This document shows, piece after piece, positions 1-5,247 of a DNA stretch of 7,580 nt (position 1 is the first letter of the stretch; each line of letters starts with the position of its first letter). The stretch spans positions 1 through 7,580 of the forward strand of contig JAEOTV010000001.1 in NCBI GenBank assembly GCA_016839635.1, written 5' to 3'. This stretch comes from Promethearchaeota archaeon (lineage in GTDB: Archaea; Asgardarchaeota; Lokiarchaeia; Sigynarchaeales; SOKP01). The notes beneath the pieces are model-generated. The model had not been told where the DNA came from and did no database searches. It saw nothing but the letters and a program-made list of their open reading frames with translations. A program made the position numbers and the translations under genes.

Positions 1-183
1 AAGAGTCAGATTTTTCAAAGATCTTTTTCGACAAAAGGACCTGGGAGAGGACTTGGTACGTATAGTGTGAAATTGTTGACAGAACGATATCTAGGTGGAA
101 AAGTAGGCTTCCAATCCTCAAATAAAGAGGGAACTGTTTTTTATGTATATCTTCCAATAGTAAAAGAAGTCAGGAATGATTAA
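1..183 (+). CDS. Histidine kinase, C-terminal end of the ATPase domain (5' partial)
   Basis: Frame 1 is open from the window edge to TAA at 181-183 and gives the last 60 residues of a sensor histidine kinase. The F box (IFQRSFSTK, about residues 4-12) is followed directly by the G2 box (GPGRGLGTYSVK, about 13-24), which closes over ATP in the HATPase_c fold. The final beta strands (GGKVGF, then GTVFYVYLP) are the usual end of that domain. The protein stops about eight residues after it, so no receiver domain follows. The kinase would autophosphorylate a histidine upstream of this fragment and pass the phosphate to a response regulator. The sensor part, the phospho-acceptor histidine and the N and G1 boxes lie outside the window, so the signal and partner cannot be named. 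The gene converges on the DUF39 gene with 20 bases between stops. Confidence 0.9.
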   Translation, partial: KSQIFQRSFSTKGPGRGLGTYSVKLLTERYLGGKVGFQSSNKEGTVFYVYLPIVKEVRND

Positions 184-203
184 TTAACTATTTTAAAAAC
201 AGC
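184..203. terminator. Short convergent intergenic spacer with T/A runs on both strands
   Basis: The 20 bases between two convergent stop codons contain TTTT then AAAAA on the top strand (191-199). Each transcript therefore meets a short U run just past its stop, U5 for the minus-strand DUF39 gene and U4 for the kinase. Archaeal termination needs mainly a U tract, so this may serve both genes. There is no convincing hairpin. Confidence 0.35.
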
Positions 204-1346
204 CTAATTTTGTTTCATTGGCTTCAATTCTAATTCAATTGGGAGAGTTTCAGCTGGTGCATTTAGAAAAAATTTCCCTTTTTGTATCAACATTTTAAGA
301 ATGTCCGCAATTTTTCTTGATTTAGAAAGAGAAGATAAAGAGGAACATTTCACTTCTTTACCCTTAACTTCAATAAATCCCCGCTTCAATTCTTCATACG
401 AGACCTGCTTAAGTATTGGTCTTTCTCTTCTCAGTATTCCATAATCAATAACATCTGTCAAAATGTCTTCATCCCTAATAGCTGTCTTTTTAGCTAATCC
501 TTCATTTAAAATTGGAATTGGAATTCCAACACCAACTAGCATAGAAGTCCCATACTTCTCATAAGATACTCCTCGTAAAAATTCGGGACTCATCTGCTTC
601 AAATCTCCCTTAACAAAAATAGTTCCCATCCTGTTTACAGGGCTATGTTGAGTTCCCTCTCCTATAACATATCCAATACCGCCACCCAAGAATATTCTCG
701 TCCCCATACCTATTGTTTCATAATTGGGATCATTACTTAAGGGATTTAAACATCCTGCTCCAGCAAAATGCCCATTTCCAAATTGAGGAAGTAATTTTCC
801 CATATATGTATACAATGTTTTATTCGAACTATTGACAGCGCATACATATCTCTGATAAGCATTTCGTGGATTACATAAAATTGCTTGATTTATATCGTCA
901 ATCGTGAATTCTGTCTCAACTTCAGCCAAAGGATAGCAATCTGTTACATACGATGATCCTCTTAATCTAATCGGTTTACGAGAGACAAGATCTTCTATCA
1001 TATGCCCTCCACCATATCTAAATGGAAATTTGTCAGACATTTTCGAGCATCCAATATAACAATCTACAGCCGCATTACCATGATATGCCTTAACATCATT
1101 AAGCCATACATCTTCGAATTTTATTGGAGGATCTGAATGCCCAAAATTGAGGAATGCCCCACTTGAACACATAGGTCCAAAAGTGCCTGTAGTTACTACA
1201 TCAATATCTTCAGCAGCTACTTTAGTTCCTTCATTTTCAACAATTTTTATCATTTCCTCTGCTGTAACTACTCTAACGCTACCATTCTTTATTTTTTCAT
1301 TGATCTCACTATAAGTTTTGGGCATAAAATAACCAACCATCATCAT
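204..1346 (-). CDS. DUF39/HcyBio protein, probable L-aspartate semialdehyde sulfurtransferase
   Basis: This is a COG1900/DUF39 (HcyBio) protein of up to 380 residues. In methanogens the family makes homocysteine from aspartate semialdehyde with a persulfide sulfur, the step before methionine when O-acyl-homoserine routes are absent. Recognisable blocks are EINEKIKNG (15-22), TTGTFGPMCSSGAFLNFGHSDPP (52-74), AYHGNAAVDCYIGCS (87-101), the glycine-rich block around GTRIFLGGGIGYVIGEGTQH (215-234), and the closing ARKIA-like helix with a LNAPAETLPI tail. Cys60 and Cys137 are 77 residues apart, the same spacing as the two catalytic cysteines (54 and 131) I recall for Methanosarcina MA1821. The C-terminal CBS pair found in MA1821 is absent, and no ferredoxin/NIL partner is nearby. 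The start is not settled: three ATGs stand in tandem at 1338-1346, and Met8 (1323-1325) fits the family N-terminus (MPKTYSEINEKI) best. No Shine-Dalgarno precedes any of them. Confidence 0.9.
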   Translation of the reverse strand: MMMVGYFMPKTYSEINEKIKNGSVRVVTAEEMIKIVENEGTKVAAEDIDVVTTGTFGPMCSSGAFLNFGHSDPPIKFEDVWLNDVKAYHGNAAVDCYIGCSKMSDKFPFRYGGGHMIEDLVSRKPIRLRGSSYVTDCYPLAEVETEFTIDDINQAILCNPRNAYQRYVCAVNSSNKTLYTYMGKLLPQFGNGHFAGAGCLNPLSNDPNYETIGMGTRIFLGGGIGYVIGEGTQHSPVNRMGTIFVKGDLKQMSPEFLRGVSYEKYGTSMLVGVGIPIPILNEGLAKKTAIRDEDILTDVIDYGILRRERPILKQVSYEELKRGFIEVKGKEVKCSSLSSLSKSRKIADILKMLIQKGKFFLNAPAETLPIELELKPMKQN

Positions 1347-1361
1347 GTTATTACTATTGAG

Positions 1362-1372
1362 TAATTATAATA
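1362..1372 (-). promoter_or_regulatory. TATA box for the DUF39 gene
   Basis: On the minus strand the sequence reads TATTATAATTA, centred near 1367. An archaeal TATA box lies about 26 bases before the start of transcription, which predicts a start near 1340-1341. That coincides with the tandem ATGs and suggests a leaderless transcript, or a leader of about 15 bases if Met8 is used. The placement is an inference from spacing only. Confidence 0.45.
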
Positions 1373-1479
1373 TGCATGATTTAAATTATTAGATATTAGA
1401 AATATTCATTAAATGCATAAAATATGCACTAAAGTAATAAAATAAATGTAAAAAGATTTTGAATCGCAGTTTAGAATTA

Positions 1480-1488
1480 TTTATATTT
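1480..1488 (+). promoter_or_regulatory. TATA box for the EamA transporter
   Basis: TTTATATTT is centred near 1484. A start about 26 bases on, near 1510, gives a leader of about 24 bases before the ATG at 1534. The box lies downstream of the in-frame TTG at 1459, which argues against that codon as the start. Long T runs around it weaken the call. Confidence 0.4.
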
Positions 1489-1533
1489 TTATTTTATTTT
1501 GTACTATTACTAGACTTAGAAGATGAAATAAGA

Positions 1534-2466
1534 ATGGCAGAAAAAAAGCATAAAGACACTTCAACTAATAGGAGTTTAATTGCCATCTTCCTCTTAATTC
1601 TCACTACAGTTCTCTGGGGCACGTCATTTATTATAACTAAAAATATAATCGAAGACGTCCCAGTTTTTCTATACCTTAGCCTTAGGTTTTTAATAGCCTT
1701 TATTGGGTTTATTCCTTTTTTTCCACATTTAAAAAATTTGAATAAAAAGATATTTTTAATGGGATTGATAACAGGCTTACTTTACTTCTTTGGAATTGTT
1801 TTTCAAACTTATGGTCTACAATCAAATCAATCTGCCGGAAAAACGGGTTTTATAACTGGGTTAAGCACTGTAATTGTACCATTCTTAACTTGGATTGTAT
1901 ATAAAAAAACACTTCATCTTAGAATTTGGTTTGCTGTAATATTGTCTATTATAGGTATGGCATTATTATTACTAGAAGGAACATCAGGATTAATTATTGG
2001 TGATATTTTAGTATTAATTTGTGCTTTCTTTTTTGCTTTTTATATAGTCTTAAATGATAAATACGTCCGCCTAATTGATGTTTATCTGTATTCTATAATC
2101 CAAGTTTTTGTGATTTCTATTTCTAGTTTTCTCTGTTCTTTAATATTGGGAGAACCATATGCTTTAGTCTCATATTCTTTCCCTTTTTGGTTAACTCTAA
2201 TTTATATGGGTGTTGCTGTTATGACACTAACGATTCTATTTCAAAATTGGAGTCAGCAATATCAAGGACCGACTACAACTGCTATTATATTTACCCTCGA
2301 ACCAGTTTTTGCTGCCTTGTTTGGATTTTTAATAGGTAATGAAATTTTATCATTATTTGCGTGGATAGGATGTGGCTTAATCTTTTGCGCAATTTTAGTT
2401 ACAGTGATAAAAGGGAATAATATCAAAGACAAAAATAAGAATTTTACATTAAAGGAAAATAATTAG
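1534..2466 (+). CDS. EamA/DMT-family (drug/metabolite) transporter
   Basis: This 310-residue membrane protein belongs to the EamA family of the drug/metabolite transporter superfamily. The family consists of ten-helix exporters or exchangers of amino acids, nucleotide-sugars and other small metabolites. I count ten hydrophobic segments, at about 15-36, 45-62, 73-90, 104-122, 131-148, 154-174, 182-205, 218-235, 247-267 and 273-292, in two EamA repeats. Family marks are LWGTSFIITK in helix 1, QSNQSAGKTGFITGL before helix 4, and TLEPVFAALFGFLIGNE in helix 9. The frame stays open upstream to a TTG at 1459. I start at ATG 1534 because this gives the usual N-terminus and length, a TATA box lies between the two codons, and GATGA at 1522-1526 could act as a weak ribosome site. 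The substrate cannot be read from sequence. The gene is divergent from DUF39, so an amino-acid link is possible but unproven. Confidence 0.9.
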   Translation: MAEKKHKDTSTNRSLIAIFLLILTTVLWGTSFIITKNIIEDVPVFLYLSLRFLIAFIGFIPFFPHLKNLNKKIFLMGLITGLLYFFGIVFQTYGLQSNQSAGKTGFITGLSTVIVPFLTWIVYKKTLHLRIWFAVILSIIGMALLLLEGTSGLIIGDILVLICAFFFAFYIVLNDKYVRLIDVYLYSIIQVFVISISSFLCSLILGEPYALVSYSFPFWLTLIYMGVAVMTLTILFQNWSQQYQGPTTTAIIFTLEPVFAALFGFLIGNEILSLFAWIGCGLIFCAILVTVIKGNNIKDKNKNFTLKENN

Positions 2467-2485
2467 CTTTAAAAATAAAGGGTAA

Positions 2486-2492
2486 TTTTTTT
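2486..2492 (+). terminator. U7 tract after the transporter gene
   Basis: Seven T residues begin 20 bases after the transporter stop, which is enough for an archaeal intrinsic terminator. Only 32 bases remain before the next ATG and I see no good TATA box there, so readthrough into the next gene is likely and termination is probably partial. Confidence 0.4.
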
Positions 2493-2515
2493 CAATTAGA
2501 ATTCCAAATTAAACT

Positions 2516-2520
2516 AGGTG
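2516..2520 (+). promoter_or_regulatory. Shine-Dalgarno site of the small membrane protein
   Basis: AGGTG lies four bases before the ATG at 2525 and pairs with the CACCU of the archaeal 16S 3' end. It is the clearest ribosome site in the window. Its presence fits a gene read from inside a longer message, downstream of the transporter. Confidence 0.55.
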
Positions 2521-2524
2521 TATT

Positions 2525-3079
2525 ATGAGTATAGATAAACTTCCAGAAGTAAGACTATTCGGTTTTCGAATAAGCAAAACAGCTACTATTATTTTGGCTT
2601 TTATAGCTCTTACTCTATTTATTCAGCATATCCCTCAAGTGTATTATTCAGGTCTATTTTTAGTCTATAATTTAATACAAAATACGATTCCAGAAATATT
2701 AGCAAATATTGGGGAATATATTCAAGTTATATTTAACTTACTCATCCAATTAACTATAGTAAGCTTCCTTTTGACTATATTTATATTATGTGCCAAAATC
2801 CAGAATTCCTTTAGACACGAAGATGTTTATGTTAGATGGTTTTTTTATAGATTAACAAAGGCATCAATGGCAGTTCTTTTCATGTTATCTTTAGTATATC
2901 TCATAACCAATTCAATCAATTTGTATAATTCCGTGAATTCTCTTCTATTTTTTATTACTCATACGGCAGGCATATATGTAAATCATTATATATTTCTCAC
3001 TGTGGCAACACTAATTTTAATGTTAATTCACATTTACACTCTAATAATATGCGTTAAAAATAGAGAAACTTTAATATAG
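2525..3079 (+). CDS. Small integral membrane protein of unknown function
   Basis: I do not recognise this 184-residue protein. After a short basic N-terminus (RLFGFRISK, 10-18) it has four clear membrane segments at about 19-36, 66-90, 112-130 and 154-176. Residues 40-60 (YYSGLFLVYNLIQNTIPEIL) are a further hydrophobic or amphipathic stretch that might dip into the membrane. The loop after the second main helix is charged (KIQNSFRHEDVYVRWFFYR, 91-109), and the protein ends in a short polar tail. There is no signal peptide, no cysteine pair and no obvious catalytic motif. A good Shine-Dalgarno, and a 58-base gap from the transporter stop without a clear promoter, suggest translation from a shared transcript. 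A helper role for the transporter is only a guess from position. Confidence 0.75.
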   Translation: MSIDKLPEVRLFGFRISKTATIILAFIALTLFIQHIPQVYYSGLFLVYNLIQNTIPEILANIGEYIQVIFNLLIQLTIVSFLLTIFILCAKIQNSFRHEDVYVRWFFYRLTKASMAVLFMLSLVYLITNSINLYNSVNSLLFFITHTAGIYVNHYIFLTVATLILMLIHIYTLIICVKNRETLI

Positions 3080-3100
3080 TTTCATTTCAATTAAATATCA

Positions 3101-3114
3101 TTTTTATCTTTTGA
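3101..3114 (+). terminator. T-rich terminator after the small membrane protein
   Basis: T5 at 3101-3105 is followed within three bases by another T run up to 3112, about 22 bases after the stop codon. This is typical of archaeal U-tract termination and would end the transporter/membrane-protein transcript. Confidence 0.45.
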
Positions 3115-3117
3115 CGC

Positions 3118-3239
3118 CCTAATAATATATTTCGTACTAAAATCCGTAAAATTTTTACTTTAAAACATATTTAAATAATTAAATAGTTATTAATATCTAA
3201 ATAAGGGTTGCTTTGTCGGTTAATAATTATATTATTAGG
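3118..3239. repeat. 12-bp inverted repeat flanking an AT-rich spacer
   Basis: CCTAATAATATA at 3118-3129 is the exact reverse complement of TATATTATTAGG at 3228-3239, with 98 bases between. The right arm overlaps a second, nested inverted repeat (TAATAAT, TAT, ATTATTA at 3221-3237) where I also place the promoter of the zinc-ribbon gene. No target-site duplication flanks the pair and there is no gene inside, so a transposon remnant is not supported. A regulator site or an RNA stem are alternatives. Chance is a real possibility at this base composition. Confidence 0.4.
3224..3236 (+). promoter_or_regulatory. Possible TATA box for the zinc-ribbon gene
   Basis: An AATTATATTATT-type stretch is centred near 3231 and would place the transcript start near 3257, giving a leader of about 38 bases. 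A GTGA at 3283-3286, eight bases before the ATG, could pair with the 16S 3' end. The whole region is AT-rich, so the exact box is uncertain. Confidence 0.3.
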
Positions 3240-3294
3240 CATATTATCAAAACAAACTTATTATTAGCATAATCAATTATCCGTGAAGTAAGAC

Positions 3295-3453
3295 ATGTCC
3301 GCACATAAAATAAAACCAAAAGATCTCGTTATTTGCAATAAGTGCGGAAACGTCATGGTGCACAGAAGAATTCGAATAAATCATTCTGATGAAATAATAT
3401 TTCAAAAGGTTTTACAGTGCATTGTTTGTCGCCATTGGGTTGCCCAAGACTAA
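3295..3453 (+). CDS. Small zinc-ribbon protein, 52 residues
   Basis: An ATG at 3295 opens 52 codons ending in TAA at 3451-3453. The product carries two zinc knuckles, CNKCG (Cys14, Cys17) and CIVC (Cys42, Cys45), separated by 24 residues. That is the layout of a single zinc ribbon binding one zinc through four cysteines. Between them are basic residues (VHRRIRINH, 22-30) and then two likely beta strands. Small zinc-ribbon proteins of this sort are common in archaea and often bind nucleic acid or other proteins, but nothing here fixes a partner. A weak ribosome site (GTGA, eight bases upstream) and a T-rich stretch after the stop fit a one-gene unit. The paired cysteines at sensible spacing make a chance open frame unlikely. 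Confidence 0.75.
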   Translation: MSAHKIKPKDLVICNKCGNVMVHRRIRINHSDEIIFQKVLQCIVCRHWVAQD

Positions 3454-3463
3454 CTTTAGTTCT

Positions 3464-3470
3464 AATTTTT
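3464..3470 (+). terminator. T5 run after the zinc-ribbon gene
   Basis: A short T5 run (AATTTTTC) lies about ten bases after the zinc-ribbon stop and could end its transcript. Without other support this is a weak call. Confidence 0.3.
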
Positions 3471-3505
3471 CAAATCAAGATGAATATTCTTTATACTCAT
3501 AGTTT

Positions 3506-3552
3506 CTTTTCTTTAACATACTAATCATCATCTATTTAGTGTTAAAGAAAAG
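3506..3552. repeat. Strong hairpin with 13-bp perfect arms
   Basis: CTTTTCTTTAACA (3506-3518) is the exact reverse complement of TGTTAAAGAAAAG (3540-3552). Four more pairs (CTAA 3521-3524 with TTAG 3536-3539) follow after a two-base bulge, leaving an 11-base loop. The right arm ends exactly where the closing stem of the proposed ncRNA begins (3553), so the two could stack. Read on the minus strand the 5' arm is pyrimidine-rich and may mark the 3' end of that RNA. The hairpin could also protect the 3' end of the zinc-ribbon message on the plus strand. Confidence 0.6.
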
Positions 3553-3703
3553 GAAGGGAATAGAAATCTGGACAAAAAATTTAAAATCAGGGAGAGAATT
3601 AAACTCTAACGAGTTTAATAGAGGGCGAATTTTGGCAAACGCCCGAACCGGGCTCAAATTTTGATTGTATCCAATGTAATGACCAGATCTTAAATTTCCC
3701 TTC
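3553..3703 (-). ncRNA. Candidate structured non-coding RNA of unknown class
   Basis: About 150 bases without a gene fold into a closed multi-branch structure. The outer stem is GAAGGGA (3553-3559) with TCCCTTC (3697-3703), continued after an internal loop by ATCTGG (3566-3571) with CCAGAT (3683-3688). Inside are a perfect 9-bp hairpin with a 4-base loop (3598-3606 with 3611-3619), a 5-bp GC hairpin (GCCCG 3641-3645 with CGGGC 3649-3653), and a weak 4-bp hairpin (3664-3667 with 3672-3675). The core at 3620-3655 is about 60% GC in AT-rich surroundings, a known mark of RNA genes in AT-rich archaea. I choose the minus strand because a TATA box predicts transcription from about 3703, the first base of the outer stem, and because a pyrimidine-rich tract (3560-3541) follows the last base. 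I could not match it to tRNA, 5S, SRP, RNase P or a known riboswitch. Confidence 0.5.
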
Positions 3704-3725
3704 TTAACTAGAATTAGTATCTCTC

Positions 3726-3735
3726 TATATAAAAA
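3726..3735 (-). promoter_or_regulatory. TATA box placed for the candidate ncRNA
   Basis: The minus strand reads TTTTTATATA, the best match to the archaeal TATA consensus in the gene-free stretch. Its centre (about 3730) is 26-27 bases before 3703, the standard distance to a transcription start, and 3703 is the first base of the outer stem of the proposed RNA. No open reading frame starts downstream on this strand, so the promoter would serve the RNA alone. Confidence 0.45.
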
Positions 3736-3877
3736 CCATAGTATTATATTTTATTTATGTTACGATGTCCAGTACAAATTATATTGTGATATTTGGGTAA
3801 CAAATTAAAATTTTTGTACAAAATCTCTCTTAATAATTTTAATATCCTCGTATTAGTATTTTAGAAGCAAAAAGATC
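3736..3877. other. AT-rich remainder of the gene-free stretch, with an inverted repeat
   Basis: I see no gene here. GTACAAA (3772-3778) pairs with TTTGTAC (3813-3819) around an inner ATTTG/CAAAT hairpin (3791-3805), and the right part forms a 12-base palindrome, TTTTGTACAAAA (3812-3823). These may be 3' UTR structures of the MBL gene or a regulator site. Immediately after the MBL stop, the minus strand carries U5 (3873-3869), a possible terminator for that gene. Confidence 0.35.
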
Positions 3878-4693
3878 TTATTTCAATAATTCCTTAATAT
3901 TTATTTTTAGTCCATCTTCTGCTGCTACGACATTCTTAATATTTGTACTTTCTTGAAGCTTTTTTACTTGACTAGGGACATAATTTTTTGTCGACCTAGG
4001 ACTATCCATGAATGACCCAAAATGTGTGATAATAAGACTATTTAGAGGAGGGTCAATCTTGTTTAGGTAGGGGATAACTTCATCAGTACATAAATGTCTT
4101 TTACAAAAAATTGAGTTTGGACGTAAAAGATTAAGGATTAAAACATTACATCCAGAAAATTCTTCAGAAAACCCAGGATAAACCATAGTATCACTTGAAA
4201 ATGCTATAGAATAGTTCTTATTACAGAATTTTATACCGAATCCTTCATTTTTGGGAGAATGAATAGTTTTTGTACCAATAATCTCTACTCCTTTATAATT
4301 GAATTTATCTCCAGCTCTAAATTTGAAAACTTGTTCAAGCATGTTAAGATGGTAATCAGAAATATATTTAAGGACTTCTTCTGTTGTAATTAGAGTACCT
4401 TTCTTAAAGTAATTATAATTCTTATCATGTAAAATTTCTCTCGAACTCTCAATTACAGCACTCAAATCGCTATAATGGTCAACATGACCATGTGTGACAA
4501 TGAAAAGCTCTGTTTTTACCGGGTCTTCTTGATATTGGTTAATTCTTACGACAGCGCCAGGTCCAGGATCTATATGGGCTTGAATATCGTTAAATTTATA
4601 TAGGATTCCTCCTGTAGCTCTATATTGTGTTCTGATATGATGACGTCCCCCTCCAGAACCAAGGATAATGATTTCATCAGTCATGTAAACCAT
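3878..4693 (-). CDS. Metallo-beta-lactamase-fold hydrolase
   Basis: This 271-residue protein is a single MBL-fold domain with the full metal set. His68, His70, Asp72 and His73 form THGHVDH, followed by His145 (TIHSP), Asp168 (SSDT) and His224 (THFG), enough for a two-zinc site. The N-terminus has GSGGGRHHIRTQYRATGG (12-29), seen in RNase Z/PhnP-like branches rather than in true beta-lactamases. No added beta-CASP, flavodoxin or membrane segment is present. A phosphodiesterase or other hydrolase acting in the cytoplasm is therefore likely, but the substrate is unknown. Met1 and Met4 (4682-4684) are both possible starts and neither has a Shine-Dalgarno. The gene begins 18 bases after the GTPase stop on the same strand, so the two are probably co-transcribed. 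A U6 run in the gap might lower its expression relative to the GTPase. Confidence 0.88.
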   Translation of the reverse strand: MVYMTDEIIILGSGGGRHHIRTQYRATGGILYKFNDIQAHIDPGPGAVVRINQYQEDPVKTELFIVTHGHVDHYSDLSAVIESSREILHDKNYNYFKKGTLITTEEVLKYISDYHLNMLEQVFKFRAGDKFNYKGVEIIGTKTIHSPKNEGFGIKFCNKNYSIAFSSDTMVYPGFSEEFSGCNVLILNLLRPNSIFCKRHLCTDEVIPYLNKIDPPLNSLIITHFGSFMDSPRSTKNYVPSQVKKLQESTNIKNVVAAEDGLKINIKELLK

Positions 4694-4711
4694 TTTTATG
4701 AAAAAATTAGG

Positions 4712-5230
4712 TTAATATTTACTTGTTTCAACTAAATTTTGAACTAATGTTTGGAATACTTTTTCGATATTATAACCGGTTTTAGCTGAAGTTTTAATGT
4801 AATCTATCATATTAAAAGTATTTTTTAGATGTAGAGCGCTATCATCATCCACCGCAATTATATCCTCTAGATCTACTTTTGTTCCTACGAGCATAATAGG
4901 TAAATTAATATCATGTAGTCGAGCGATGTTTACCCATTCTAATATGTCATTAATATGTGGCATTCGAGTTAAATCAATTAAAAGAAGTGCTGCCCTTGCT
5001 CCCATTACAAAATTTTCAAGAAGATATCTAAAACGCTCTTGACCCCCTAAATCCCATAATTGAATTTGGCATCGTGCATTATCAAATAGAATCTCTTTGG
5101 TAAAGAAGTCGACGCCGATAGTCATAATAGTACTATCATCAAAAAAACCATCAACATATCTTCGTAAGAGTGATGTTTTTCCCACACTTGCATTTCCGGT
5201 AATTAGAACTTTAAAAATATAATTTTTCAT
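4712..5230 (-). CDS. Ras-superfamily small GTPase (Rab/Arf-like, Asgard type)
   Basis: This is a complete 172-residue single-domain GTPase. Its G motifs are: P-loop GNASVGKT (12-19), switch I with Thr37 in TIGVDF, G3 WDLGGQE (59-65, with Gln64 matching the catalytic Gln61 of Ras), G4 GTKVD (116-120) and G5 TSAK (147-150). It should bind GTP through Lys18/Thr19 and hydrolyse it as a molecular switch. TIGVDF is Rab-like, WDLGGQ is Arf-like, and TKxD in place of NKxD occurs in Rho proteins, a mixed signature common among Asgard GTPases. There is no C-terminal cysteine (it ends VETSKY), so no prenyl anchor. The frame extends 15 codons upstream to 5275, but I start at ATG 5230 because it gives a normal N-terminus and a TATA box about 26 bases upstream lies inside the longer version. 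Its likely operon partner is the MBL hydrolase; no roadblock or longin regulator is visible. Confidence 0.92.
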   Translation of the reverse strand: MKNYIFKVLITGNASVGKTSLLRRYVDGFFDDSTIMTIGVDFFTKEILFDNARCQIQLWDLGGQERFRYLLENFVMGARAALLLIDLTRMPHINDILEWVNIARLHDINLPIMLVGTKVDLEDIIAVDDDSALHLKNTFNMIDYIKTSAKTGYNIEKVFQTLVQNLVETSKY

Positions 5231-5247
5231 GTTTGAATGGGTAAGTA

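Noticed and set aside
1459..1533. 25-residue N-terminal extension of the transporter from a TTG start
   Set aside because: It would add an eleventh hydrophobic segment not expected in EamA proteins, and the probable TATA box lies inside it.
3118..3239. Miniature transposable element
   Set aside because: The inverted arms lack flanking duplications and no second copy is in the window, so I list it only as a repeat.
3525..3536. C/D box guide RNA suggested by ATGATGA on the minus strand
   Set aside because: A box C-like heptamer is present in the hairpin loop, but I find no CTGA box D at a suitable distance and no terminal stem of the usual kind.
3589..3606. Glycine riboswitch suggested by GGGAGAG
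   Set aside because: The rest of the aptamer core is absent, and no gene follows on that strand at a suitable distance.
3640..3660. 5S rRNA suggested by a CCCGAAC motif on the plus strand
   Set aside because: The short motif is shared, but the loop A sequence, the helix II/III layout and the GTTAAG-type stretch of 5S are missing.
3553..3703. tRNA suggested by a 7-bp closing stem
   Set aside because: The stem length fits an acceptor stem, but on neither strand is there a T-arm with a TTCRANY-type loop next to it, nor a D-arm or anticodon arm, and the insert is far too long.
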